NCBI RefSeq assembly: GCF_019799965.1
Contig: NZ_JABGCJ010000005.1
Coordinates: 365,212-429,211 of the forward strand
DNA length: 64,000 bases
DNA from: Modestobacter italicus
GTDB lineage: Bacteria; Actinomycetota; Actinomycetes; Mycobacteriales; Geodermatophilaceae
Reading direction: 5' to 3'
Shown here: positions 41,268-50,177 of the stretch, in pieces
Layout of the letters: every line of letters begins with the position of its first letter
Numbering within the stretch: the first letter of the stretch is position 1
The notes under the pieces: model-generated
What the model saw: the letters and a program-made list of their open reading frames with translations, nothing else
Databases searched by the model: none
Told to the model about the DNA's origin: nothing
Translations under genes and position numbers: made by a program

Positions 41268-42119
41268 TCAGCCGCCCAGGCCCAGGGCGGCGATCGTGGC
41301 CCGCACCTCGGCGGCGGTGCCGGGCTCGACCGGCAGGTGCGGCAGCAGGGCGGGCACCTCCTCGGGCAGCAGCCCCTCGGCCAGCAGCACGTCCAGCAGT
41401 CGGTCGGCCGCCGCCACCGGCACGGGCCGGGGCAGCCCGGCAGCCCCGATCGCGGCCTCGGCGAGGAACAGCGCACCGGCCAGCTCGTCGACCGCCGGAC
41501 CGGGCTCCGGGGCGGCGGGCGGCGCGGCCGCCCGGGTCACCGCCTCCGCGGCGCGGACCAGCGACAGCGGCAGCCCCTCGGCCTCCACCTCGACCAGCGG
41601 CGCGCTGCCGAGCGCGGCGAGGACGAGGTGCTCGGCGTCGATCCGCAGCGGCGCCTCCCACTCCCCCACCTGCACCACCTCGGCCAGGTCGGCGCCGTCC
41701 TCCCCCAGCTCGTCGAGGAGCTCGGCCCACTCCCGCGGGCGGGTGTCCCGGGCCCGCTCGGCGGCGCGCACGCAGGTGTCCCGGACGAAGGGGTCGATCA
41801 CCTCCCGGTCGAACCGCTCGGCGTAGAGGGTCCCCTCGGCGGTGACGGTGTTCAGCGCGTCCTGGAAGCTGCCCGGGCGGGCGTCGCCCAGCTCCAGCCG
41901 GCCGTCCTCCTCGCCGCTGAGCGGCTGGCCGGTCGCCGCCCGGGCGCCGATGGTCAGCCCGGTGGCCACCACCCGGCCGCGCAGCCGGGTGTGGTGCGGG
42001 TGGTCGGAGAGCCCCACCGCCCAGGCGCACGCCTCGGCGATGAGGGCGGCGGCCCGCTCGCGGAGCACCTCCCGGCTGAGCAGGGCCATGGGGTCGGGGC
42101 CGAAGTCGCTGTCGAGCAC
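41268..42119 (-). CDS. Conserved hypothetical protein (283 aa)
   Basis: A mainly helical, acidic protein with no signal or membrane segment. It has a His-containing stretch LSDHPHHTRLRGRVVATG and an Ala/Pro-rich linker near 195-205. I do not recognise it. The GTG start has GGAGG upstream. Confidence 0.7.
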   Translation of the reverse strand: MLDSDFGPDPMALLSREVLRERAAALIAEACAWAVGLSDHPHHTRLRGRVVATGLTIGARAATGQPLSGEEDGRLELGDARPGSFQDALNTVTAEGTLYAERFDREVIDPFVRDTCVRAAERARDTRPREWAELLDELGEDGADLAEVVQVGEWEAPLRIDAEHLVLAALGSAPLVEVEAEGLPLSLVRAAEAVTRAAAPPAAPEPGPAVDELAGALFLAEAAIGAAGLPRPVPVAAADRLLDVLLAEGLLPEEVPALLPHLPVEPGTAAEVRATIAALGLGG

Positions 42120-42257
42120 CCCTCCACCATGCCCCCCGCAGGCCGTCGACGGCTCGTCGGGCGGGCGCGCCGGGGAGCTGTGCGTTGACCGAGCGGGAGC
42201 TGGGCGACCGGCCTAGCGTGCAGGGCACCGCAGCCCCACCAGTGCTCGGAGGAGCCC

Positions 42258-43979
42258 ATGCGCGTCGCCGCCCACCCCCTGCGCCGGAGGGCCGCGGTGA
42301 CCGCCGCGCTCGCCGCCGCCCTGCTGGTCCCGGCCAGCACCGTCGCCGCCGCACCCGCCGACCAGGCCGGTGCCGAACGGGGCCGCCCGGACGCCGCCGG
42401 CTCGGGCACGCTGCCGCTGCGCGGGCTCGACCTCGACGCGCTCACCATCCCCGAGCTGCAGGACCGGATGGACCAGCGCAGCCTGACCTCGGTCGAGCTG
42501 ACCCAGGCGTACCTGGACCGGATCGACGACCTGAACGACGACCTCGGTGCGGTGCTCAGCGTCAACCCCGAGGCGCTGGCCGACGCGGCCGCGAGCGACC
42601 AGGCGCGCAAGCGCCACAAGACGCGGGGCCCGCTGGAGGGCATCCCGGTCCTGCTCAAGGACAACGTGGACACCGAGCAGCTGCCGACCACCGCCGGCTC
42701 CCGGGCGCTGCTGGACAGTGAGCCGGACGACGCGGTGATCACCCGGCGGCTCCGGGACGCGGGCGCGATCGTGCTGGGCAAGGCGAACCTGTCCGAGTGG
42801 GCCAACTTCCGCGGCGCGGCGTCCACCAGTGGCTGGAGCGGCGTCGGCGGGCAGACCGCCAACCCCTACGTGCTCGACCGCAACCCGTGCGGCTCCTCCT
42901 CCGGCTCGGCGGTGGGCGTGGCCGCCTCGCTGGCCCAGGTGGCGATCGGCACCGAGACCGACGGCTCGATCGTCTGCCCTGCCGGCGCCAACGGCGTGGT
43001 CGGCGTCAAGCCGACGCTGGGGCTGGTCAGCCGCACCGGCATCGTGCCGATCTCGGCCGAGCAGGACACCGCGGGCCCGATGGCCCGGCACGCGATCGAC
43101 GCCGCGCTGACCCTGGAGGTGCTCGCCGGCCGGGACGAGGCGGACGCCGCGACCGCGGAGATCCCGGCCGACCTGGGCACCGACTTCGCCGAGCTCGACC
43201 TCGACGCGCTGAAGGGCGCCCGGATCGGGGTGTGGACGCTGTCGCCCGAGGAGTCCGCCGCGGTCGACGACCAGACGGAGGCGGTGTTCGCCGCGGCGGT
43301 GAAGCAGCTGGAGGCCGCCGGCGCGACGCCTGTCCCGGTGCAGCTGCCCTACCAGGAGGAGATCGGCGCCGGGGAGTTCCCGGCGCTGCTGGCCGAGTTC
43401 AAGCGCGACCTGAACGCCTACCTGGCCGCCACCCCCGGCGACCACCCGGCCGACCTGGCCGGGCTGATCGCCTTCAACGAGCAGGACCCGGTGGAGCTGG
43501 CCTACTTCGGCCAGGAGCTGTTCGAGCAGGCGCAGGCGACCGCGGTGCCGGAGGAGGACCCCGCGATCCGGGAGACCCGGGAGCGGATCCGGCAGCTGGC
43601 CCGCGCCTCGATCGACGAGGTGCTCGCCCAGGGGGCCGGCCCGGAGGACGACCTGGCCGCGATCGTCGGCCTGACCAACACCCCGGCCTGGCAGACCCGG
43701 TACGAGTACCTGGACGGCGAGGCGGACGCCTTCGTCTACAGCACCTCCGGCCCCGCCGCCGTCGCCGGCTACCCGAACGTGTCGGTGCCGGCGGGCTTCG
43801 CCGGCCCGCGGGAGACGCTGCCGGTCGGCGTCTCGTTCTTCGGGACCCGCTGGGACGACGCCCGGGTGCTGGACATCGCCGCGGACTTCGAGGACCAGGC
43901 CGCCGCCCGCGAGGCGCCGGGCTACCTGCCCACGGTCGGCGCCGACCCGCAGCCGGACAACCCCGAGCCCGCCACCTGA
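42258..43979 (+). CDS. Secreted amidase (amidase signature family)
   Basis: A 573-residue hydrolase with a signal peptide (residues 1-33, ending VAAAPA). The Ser-cisSer-Lys triad can be seen: Lys in VLLKDNVDT, Ser in CGSSSGSAVG and nucleophile Ser in TETDGSIVCPA. It cleaves amide or aryl-amide bonds outside the cytoplasm; the substrate is unknown. It is preceded by TAGCGT-type promoter sequence and followed by a hairpin. Confidence 0.9.
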   Translation: MRVAAHPLRRRAAVTAALAAALLVPASTVAAAPADQAGAERGRPDAAGSGTLPLRGLDLDALTIPELQDRMDQRSLTSVELTQAYLDRIDDLNDDLGAVLSVNPEALADAAASDQARKRHKTRGPLEGIPVLLKDNVDTEQLPTTAGSRALLDSEPDDAVITRRLRDAGAIVLGKANLSEWANFRGAASTSGWSGVGGQTANPYVLDRNPCGSSSGSAVGVAASLAQVAIGTETDGSIVCPAGANGVVGVKPTLGLVSRTGIVPISAEQDTAGPMARHAIDAALTLEVLAGRDEADAATAEIPADLGTDFAELDLDALKGARIGVWTLSPEESAAVDDQTEAVFAAAVKQLEAAGATPVPVQLPYQEEIGAGEFPALLAEFKRDLNAYLAATPGDHPADLAGLIAFNEQDPVELAYFGQELFEQAQATAVPEEDPAIRETRERIRQLARASIDEVLAQGAGPEDDLAAIVGLTNTPAWQTRYEYLDGEADAFVYSTSGPAAVAGYPNVSVPAGFAGPRETLPVGVSFFGTRWDDARVLDIAADFEDQAAAREAPGYLPTVGADPQPDNPEPAT

Positions 43980-44295
43980 CCAGGGGCCTCCACCTGCACG
44001 CCCGCGGCGGCACCCTGGTCACCGAGCAGGCGCATCGGCAGGTCCTCACCACCGGCGACCGGGGCCGCAGCCGAGCGAGGTGACCGAGTCCCGTGACGCG
44101 GTCACCTCGCGTGCCGCTGGGTGGCGGCGTCGTGCACGTCGCCGGCGGCGGTCCGGGACGGTCGGGTCTCCGTGCCGTAGGCGGCGTCGCCTGGTCGGCC
44201 AGCGGATCAACCGGCCCGAGAGCCGTGCCCGGAGTCGACGGTCCGGTCCACGGACCCCTGAGGTTCGCGGACGTGCCGGTGCGGTCGGGTGGTCG
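43980..44295. other. Intergenic region without a gene
   Basis: A 316-base gap between convergent genes. Apart from the hairpin at 44076-44109 I see only GC-rich DNA; the frames through it are mirror images of neighbouring composition and have no ribosome-binding site. Confidence 0.6.
44076..44109 (+). terminator. Hairpin after the amidase gene
   Basis: CGAGGTGACCG and its complement pair across a 12-base loop, about 100 bases after the amidase stop. Confidence 0.5.
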
Positions 44296-45603
44296 TCATC
44301 CGTCGGACGGGGCCCCGCCGCCGGGTGCGCCGCCGCCGGGTGCGCCGCCGCCGGGTGCTCCGCCGCCGGGTGCGCCGCCGCCGGGTGCGCCGCCTCCGCC
44401 CATGCCGGAGGCGGCTTGCTGCGTCACGCTGCCGGCGTAGTCGTTCGTGGGGTCGCGGTAGATGGTGTGGACGTGACCCCAGCCGCTGGTGCTGACACCC
44501 TCGACGTCCGCACCGGCTGACCCGTTCTGCGCCTGGAACGAGACGTACACGTTCGGCCCGGAGATCGAGAACGAGATGCCGTCGCCGGTGCTCATGTCGT
44601 AGGTGGTCTCACCCGACCAGGCCACGACCGTGTCGGCGAGGGTGGCCTCGATCTCGGCGAGGGTGGTCGCGGTGCTCTCCTCGTCGGCCATGCCCGCCCA
44701 GTTGGCGACGAGCTCGAGCAGCAGCTGCTGCTGCTCCTCGGTCAGGTCCGCGCCGGTGAGTCCGGTCCCGGTGGCGAAGTCACAGGTGTCGCCGGGGGCG
44801 CAGGAGCTGACCTCACCCGAGGTCAGGGTCGCCTGCTGCTCAGCGGTGAGGCTGTCGAAGAAGGCGAACGCGTCGGTGTAGATGCCGTCGAACGGCTGCA
44901 CCTCGTTGCCGTCGGCGTCCGTGTAGACCGCCGGCTGCACCCCGAGGTGGGTCGGGGCGAACGTGATCGTGTCGGCGGCGCCGTCGAGGGTGGCGTTGAT
45001 GCCCAGGTGGTGGCCGCCGAACTGCACCTCGAAGGCGCTGGTGTCGGACGGATCGCCGAAGAAGGCGATGTAGTACTGGCCCAGGCTCTCCTCCGTGGAA
45101 CTCGAGTTCTCGAGCAGGAACTCGTCCCCGCCCATGATGGCCGTGACGGTCTGGTAGGCCTCCTCGCTGAGCAGCGACTCGAGCACGGCCAGGGCGGCGG
45201 TCTGCTGCTCCTCGGTGAGATCGGTGAGGTTCAGGCCGGCGCGCTCGACGAAGGTGACGGGGAAGTTCGACCAGGAGGTGGTCTTGGTCTCGTCGTCGTA
45301 GGCGTAGAGCACCGCCTCGCGCTGCTCGTCGCTCAAGGTGGCGAGGAAGGCCGCGGCAGCGGCCGCGGTGTCGCTGATGGTCTGCGCGGTCGTGGTGGCG
45401 TCGGCGGTCGAGGTCGCCGCCACGTCCGTGTTCGAGGTGCTGGTCGAGCTGCTCGTCGAGGAGCTGGTGGCAGTGTCGGCCGTGGTGGTGCTGCATCCAC
45501 CCAAGGCGAGACCGCCGGCAAGCAGCATGGCGGTCGTCCATCTGGTGGCGGCCCGCACAGGTCGTCGTCCTGCTGGGGCGGTGGTCGCGGCGATCTCCGT
45601 CAT
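44296..45603 (-). CDS. DUF3500 domain lipoprotein with GGGAP tail
   Basis: A 435-residue lipoprotein (lipobox LALGGCST). A Ser/Thr-rich linker (30-75) leads to a DUF3500 body: FLATLSDEQREAVLYAYDDE, FGGHHLGINAT, FAPTHLGVQP, then LLELVANWAGMAD and WGHVHTIYRDPTNDY. These His could hold a metal. The end is six GGGAP repeats plus SDG, giving a flexible, probably cell-wall-spanning tail. ATG at 45603 was chosen because it opens the signal peptide. The function of DUF3500 is unknown. Confidence 0.85.
   Translation of the reverse strand: MTEIAATTAPAGRRPVRAATRWTTAMLLAGGLALGGCSTTTADTATSSSTSSSTSTSNTDVAATSTADATTTAQTISDTAAAAAAFLATLSDEQREAVLYAYDDETKTTSWSNFPVTFVERAGLNLTDLTEEQQTAALAVLESLLSEEAYQTVTAIMGGDEFLLENSSSTEESLGQYYIAFFGDPSDTSAFEVQFGGHHLGINATLDGAADTITFAPTHLGVQPAVYTDADGNEVQPFDGIYTDAFAFFDSLTAEQQATLTSGEVSSCAPGDTCDFATGTGLTGADLTEEQQQLLLELVANWAGMADEESTATTLAEIEATLADTVVAWSGETTYDMSTGDGISFSISGPNVYVSFQAQNGSAGADVEGVSTSGWGHVHTIYRDPTNDYAGSVTQQAASGMGGGGAPGGGAPGGGAPGGGAPGGGAPGGGAPSDG
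44314..44400. repeat. 15-base tandem repeat coding GGGAP
   Basis: About six near-identical units of CCGCCGCCGGGTGCG lie inside the end of the DUF3500 gene. Copy number is likely to vary between strains through slippage. Confidence 0.85.
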
Positions 45604-45798
45604 GGGACTCACGATGGGCAGCCGTGCTCTGCGGGAGCTGTGCGCAGTCAATGGGGCGCGGATGCATCGATGTACTCGGCCCCAGCCAGCCGGAGCCTCC
45701 TCGACAGGACGTCGCTGATGCAGGACTCGTCTACCGGTCGGTCGATCGGGTCGACTCATGCCGGAGGCGGGCTGACCGGCCAGCCCTCGTCAGTACAC

Positions 45799-46629
45799 CT
45801 AGCCCAGCAGCGCGGTGCGCAGCTCCTCGGCATCGGCGCGGACCTGGGACAGGATCGGGGCCACGTCGCGCTCGCGCAGCTGACCGCAGCTGACCCGCTC
45901 GATCGCGGTCTCCTGGTGGTCGCCGTCGGTGAGCCGCCCGGCGACCTCGAACGCCGACCGGAGCAGCGCGCCCTGGAAGGACGCACCGTCGTCCACCTGC
46001 TTGAGCGGCACGAGCATCCCGGCCGGGAAGCCCCACTGCTCCAGCGCGACGGAGGTGAGCCGGAGGGCGGAGATGCCGTAGCGGTGCACCTCCGCCGTGC
46101 GGCGGTCGGCGAAGGAGCGCTGGGTGGCCCACAGCTCGCCGTACCCCTCAGGGTCGTTGTGGTGCAGCAGCGCCACGCCCATCTGCGCCAGCAGCCCGAG
46201 GCAGAGGGCGTCCTGCGGGCGCTCGGCGAACCGCGGCGCCAGGGTCGAGGCAGCCAGGGCCAGGGTGGTGCTCGCCTCCCAGAAGTCCTCGGGCAGCCGG
46301 GACTCGTCGTCCAGGTCGGTGAGGGCGACGGTGGCCATCGTGCGCACGGTGGCGAAGCCGACGACGGTCACCGCGAACTGCAGCGAGGTGACCCGCCCGC
46401 GCATGCCGTAGAACGCCGAGTTGGCCAGCTTCATCACCCGGCTGGCCAGCGCGACGTCGGCGCCCAGCATGTGCGACAGCTCCTTGGCGCTGACCCGGTC
46501 GGAGTTGGCCTCCGAGACGATCTGGGCGGCCACGGGACGCTGGGCGGCCATGCTGTCGATGCTCGCCAGCACCCGCTCCAGGTCGAAGACCGGGGCGACG
46601 GTCAGGGACGGTGCGGCGGACGGGGTCAC
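45799..46629 (-). CDS. HDOD domain signalling protein
   Basis: A 276-residue HDOD protein: LASRVMKLANSAFYGMRGRVTSLQFAVTVVG is the domain core, with the HD catalytic pair missing as in all HDOD members. Such proteins relay signals, often with c-di-GMP enzymes. It follows the PAS-GGDEF-EAL gene in the same direction, 55 bases downstream, so the pair may be one operon. The start is GTG. Confidence 0.85.
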   Translation of the reverse strand: MTPSAAPSLTVAPVFDLERVLASIDSMAAQRPVAAQIVSEANSDRVSAKELSHMLGADVALASRVMKLANSAFYGMRGRVTSLQFAVTVVGFATVRTMATVALTDLDDESRLPEDFWEASTTLALAASTLAPRFAERPQDALCLGLLAQMGVALLHHNDPEGYGELWATQRSFADRRTAEVHRYGISALRLTSVALEQWGFPAGMLVPLKQVDDGASFQGALLRSAFEVAGRLTDGDHQETAIERVSCGQLRERDVAPILSQVRADAEELRTALLG

Positions 46630-46684
46630 GTCGGCTCCAGGTCGGGGTGTCGGTCGGACGGGCGGGACGTCGTCGAGGGGCCGG

Positions 46685-48751
46685 TCACCGGTCGGCGAAC
46701 CAGGTGGCGGCCTCGTCGCCGGTGAGCGGGGCGGCGAGGCTGAAGCCCTGCAGGTAGGTCGCGCCCAGCCGGGCGAGCTCCTCGGCCTGCTCCCGGGTCT
46801 CCACGCCCTCGGCCACCGTGCACAGGCCCAGGCTGCGGGCCAGCGCGATCACCGCGGAGGTGATCTCGGGGTGCCCGTCGGCCAGCTCGGCGACGAAGGA
46901 GCGGTCGACCTTGAGGCAGTCGACCGGCAGGTGGCGCAGGTAGGCCAGCGACGAGTAGCCGGTGCCGAAGTCGTCGATGGAGACCTGCACCCCCAGGTCG
47001 CGCAGCTGGAGCAGCACGGCGCGGGCGGACGCGGGGTCCTTCATCAGCGCCGACTCGGTGATCTCGATGGACAGCCGGCTCGGCTCCAGCTGGTGGCGGC
47101 ACAGCGCCGACTGCACGTACCCGTGCAGGTTCACGTCCAGCTGCAGGGCCGAGACGTTCACGTTGGCCCGCTGCGGGGCGTCGGCCCCCAGCCGGCGGTC
47201 CCACTCGGCCAGCTGCCGGCAGGTCTCGTCGAGCACCAGCAGGCCGAGTGCCGAGACCAGGCCGCTCTCCTCGGCCAGTGGCACGAAGGTGCTGGGGCTG
47301 ATCGGGCCGCGTTCGGGGTGGTGCCAGCGGGCGAGGGACTCCACCGCCACCGCGCTGCCGTCGGCGGTGCTGAAGATCGGCTGGTACATCAGCGTGACGT
47401 CGCGCCGGTCGATGGCCTCGCGCAGGTCGGCGACCAGGCGGAGCTTGTCCCGGGCCTGGGCGCGCGCCTGCGAGTCCAACACCGTGATCCGGCCCTTGCC
47501 GCCGGCCTTGGCCTGGTACATGGCGATGTCGCAGTCGCGGATCAGCTCCTCGGCCGCGCGGTGCTCGGCGGTCTGCACGGTGACCCCGACGCTGGCCCGG
47601 GGGTGCAGTTCGACGCCGGAGAGGGTGAGCGGCCGGTGCAGGGCCAGCCCGATCCGCTCGGCCAGCGCCACCGCGTCGTCCTCGGTGACGTGCTGGCAGA
47701 CGACGACGAACTCGTCACCGCCGAAGCGGGCCACCAGGTCACCCGGGCGCACCGTCGACCGCAGCCGCGAGGCGACCTCGACCAGCAGCGCGTCCCCGGC
47801 CGTGTGGCCGAGCGAGTCGTTGACGACCTTGAAGTTGTCCAGGTCCAGGAAGATGCAGGCCAGCCCACCGGCGCCGGGCCGGAAGCGCTCGGCCACGTGT
47901 TCGGCCAGCAACGTGCGGTTGGGCAGGCCGGTCAGGGGGTCGTGGTTGGCCTGGTAGGCCAGCCGGGCCTCGAAGGCCAGCCGGTCGGTGATGTCCTCGA
48001 TGGTGCCGATGAAGCCGGCCCCGACCCCCGGGGTGAACACGTGGGCGAAGCGGATCACCGTGCTGCGCTCGGACCCGTCGTCCCGGACCAGGCGGGCGCG
48101 TACCTCCCGGTCGCCGCCCTCGAGCACGGCCACGGCCTGCTCGATGACCGACTCCAGGTCCTCGGGGTGCACGGCGTCCATCCACCCGGTGCCCAGCAGC
48201 TGTTCGGCCTGCCGGCCCACCAGGGCGCAGAAGGCGTCGTTGACGTGCCCGAGCCGCATGCCCTGCTCGGACAGCAGGGTGGGCACCGGCGACCGTTCGG
48301 TGAGGGTGGCGAAGCGCCGCTCGTGCGCATCGGCGGTGGCCCGCAGCGCCCGCTCGGCCTCGTTGGCCGTGGAGAGCAGCCGCACCGTCCAGCGCTTGCC
48401 GGCCGGCGGCGGCACCGGCACCGCGGCGACCGAGCAGTCGAGCAGCGCACCGCTGGCGCACCGCACCGGCAGCGTCATGTGCACGGTCCGCTCCCGGCGG
48501 AGCAGCAGCTTGAGCTCGCCGCCGCGCAGCGAGGGCAGCAACTGCTCGACCGGCACCGCGTGCAGGTCCGCCACGCCGTAGCCCAGCAACGTCCCCGCCC
48601 GCTCGTTGCTCCAGCTCACCCGCAACACGCCGTCCACCTGCTCGACGACCAGGATCGCCATGGCGTCGCTGACGCTCACCCCGTGGAAGACCGCCGCGAC
48701 GACCTCCGGGGACGCCGACGGCTCGCTGAGCGCCCGCGTCCGTGCAGCCAC
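46685..48751 (-). CDS. PAS-GGDEF-EAL protein, c-di-GMP synthesis/breakdown
   Basis: A 688-residue cytoplasmic protein. A PAS-like region (20-125) and a PAS/PAC domain (145-255) precede a GGDEF domain with intact GGDEF (344-348) and an inhibitory RxxD site at 335-338. An EAL domain follows (about 440-680), with the motif read as ESLARW, DDFGTGYSSL and KVDRSF. Both the cyclase and the phosphodiesterase could work, as the metal-binding Glu and Asp pair are kept. No membrane span, so the PAS input is cytosolic. The ATG has GGAGG upstream. Confidence 0.92.
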   Translation of the reverse strand: MAARTRALSEPSASPEVVAAVFHGVSVSDAMAILVVEQVDGVLRVSWSNERAGTLLGYGVADLHAVPVEQLLPSLRGGELKLLLRRERTVHMTLPVRCASGALLDCSVAAVPVPPPAGKRWTVRLLSTANEAERALRATADAHERRFATLTERSPVPTLLSEQGMRLGHVNDAFCALVGRQAEQLLGTGWMDAVHPEDLESVIEQAVAVLEGGDREVRARLVRDDGSERSTVIRFAHVFTPGVGAGFIGTIEDITDRLAFEARLAYQANHDPLTGLPNRTLLAEHVAERFRPGAGGLACIFLDLDNFKVVNDSLGHTAGDALLVEVASRLRSTVRPGDLVARFGGDEFVVVCQHVTEDDAVALAERIGLALHRPLTLSGVELHPRASVGVTVQTAEHRAAEELIRDCDIAMYQAKAGGKGRITVLDSQARAQARDKLRLVADLREAIDRRDVTLMYQPIFSTADGSAVAVESLARWHHPERGPISPSTFVPLAEESGLVSALGLLVLDETCRQLAEWDRRLGADAPQRANVNVSALQLDVNLHGYVQSALCRHQLEPSRLSIEITESALMKDPASARAVLLQLRDLGVQVSIDDFGTGYSSLAYLRHLPVDCLKVDRSFVAELADGHPEITSAVIALARSLGLCTVAEGVETREQAEELARLGATYLQGFSLAAPLTGDEAATWFADR

Positions 48752-48994
48752 GCCCCACCTCCTCCGTCGTCCGCCGGACGCGGCAGCGCGTCCTGACCAC
48801 AGCCTCGGCCTCCGCCGATCGGCTCTCCAGTTGATCCGGTGTACTTCCCCCCAACGAGGCGGGTGGCCCGGAGGCGACCACGCGCGGTCACCGACGGCGC
48901 GTCCGCGGACCCCGGGTTACCGCCCGGTAGGGAATGTGGGATGTTCGACCCCTCCACGTCGAGACGGCAGAGTTGCTGTCAGGAATGAGGTCCC

Positions 48995-50170
48995 ATGCGC
49001 TTGCAGCTGTCGCCGGAGGACCAGTCCTTCCGGGACGAGATGCGCACCTTCTTCACCACCCAGGTGCCCGAGTCCATCCGGGAGGCGGTCGCGGCCCACC
49101 GGGAGCTGACCAAGGAGCAGTTCGTCGAGGCCCAGCGCGTGCTCAACGCCGCGGGCCTGGCCGTGCCGCACTGGCCGGTCGAGTGGGGCGGCCGTGACTG
49201 GACGCCCCTGCAGCGCCACATCTGGCGGGAGGAGATGCAGCTGGCCGGCGTCCCCGAGCCGCTGGCGTTCAACGCCAGCATGATCGGGCCGGTCATCGCC
49301 ACCTTCGGCTCCCAGGAGCAGAAGGAGCGCTTCCTGCCGGCCACCGCGAACCTGGACATCTGGTGGTGCCAGGGGTTCTCCGAGCCCGACGCCGGGTCCG
49401 ACCTCGCCTCGCTGCGCACCACCGCGGTGCGCGACGGTGACGACTGGGTGGTCAACGGCCAGAAGACCTGGACGACGCTGGGCCAGCACGCCGACTGGAT
49501 CTTCTGCCTCGTGCGCACCGACCCGACCGCCGAGAAGCGCCAGCGGGGCATCTCGCTGCTGCTCTTCCCGATGGACACCCCGGGGGTGACGCTGCGGCCG
49601 ATCGAGCTGCTGGACGGCGGCTTCGAGGTCAACGAGGTCTTCTTCGAGGACGTCCGGGTGCCGGCGGAGAACCTGGTCGGCGAGGAGAACCGCGGCTGGG
49701 ACTACGCGAAGTTCCTGCTCGGCAACGAGCGGGTCGGGATCGCCCGGATCGGCTCGACCAAGCGGATGCTGGTCGACGCCAAGGAGCACGCCCGGCAGAT
49801 CACCTCCGGCGGTGTCCCGCTGTCCGAGGACCCGTACTTCCGGGCCCGGATCGCCGAGCTGGAGAACGAGCTGCTCGCGCTGGAGCTCACCGCCCTGCGG
49901 GTGGTGGCCAACTCCGCCGGCGGCAAGCCGCACCCGGCCTCCTCGGTGCTGAAGCTGCGCGGGTCGGAGCTGCAGCAGGCGGCCACCGAGCTGCTGGTCG
50001 ACGTGGCCGGGCCGCTGTCGGTGCCCTCGTTCACCGGCGGGGAGTCCGACGTCCCCGAGTGGGCGCAGGTGTCGGCCCCGTCGTACCTGAACTACCGGAA
50101 GGTCTCCATCTACGGGGGCTCGAACGAAGTGCAGCGCACCATCATCGCCGGCTCGATCCTGGGGTTGTGA
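48995..50170 (+). CDS. Acyl-CoA dehydrogenase family protein (first of a pair)
   Basis: A 391-residue flavoprotein of the acyl-CoA dehydrogenase family. WWCQGFSEPDAGSDLASLRTTAV is the FAD/substrate signature and IYGGSNEVQRTIIAGSILGL the C-terminal one. It lies seven bases before a second, shorter dehydrogenase. In actinobacteria such neighbours often form an alpha2-beta2 enzyme acting on steroid or branched side chains. That pairing is inferred; the substrate is unknown. Confidence 0.9.
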   Translation: MRLQLSPEDQSFRDEMRTFFTTQVPESIREAVAAHRELTKEQFVEAQRVLNAAGLAVPHWPVEWGGRDWTPLQRHIWREEMQLAGVPEPLAFNASMIGPVIATFGSQEQKERFLPATANLDIWWCQGFSEPDAGSDLASLRTTAVRDGDDWVVNGQKTWTTLGQHADWIFCLVRTDPTAEKRQRGISLLLFPMDTPGVTLRPIELLDGGFEVNEVFFEDVRVPAENLVGEENRGWDYAKFLLGNERVGIARIGSTKRMLVDAKEHARQITSGGVPLSEDPYFRARIAELENELLALELTALRVVANSAGGKPHPASSVLKLRGSELQQAATELLVDVAGPLSVPSFTGGESDVPEWAQVSAPSYLNYRKVSIYGGSNEVQRTIIAGSILGL

Positions 50171-50177
50171 GGTCACC

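Noticed and set aside
44314-44400. Short regular repeats that might suggest a CRISPR array
   Set aside because: Units are contiguous, without spacers, and code for GGGAP inside a lipoprotein gene.
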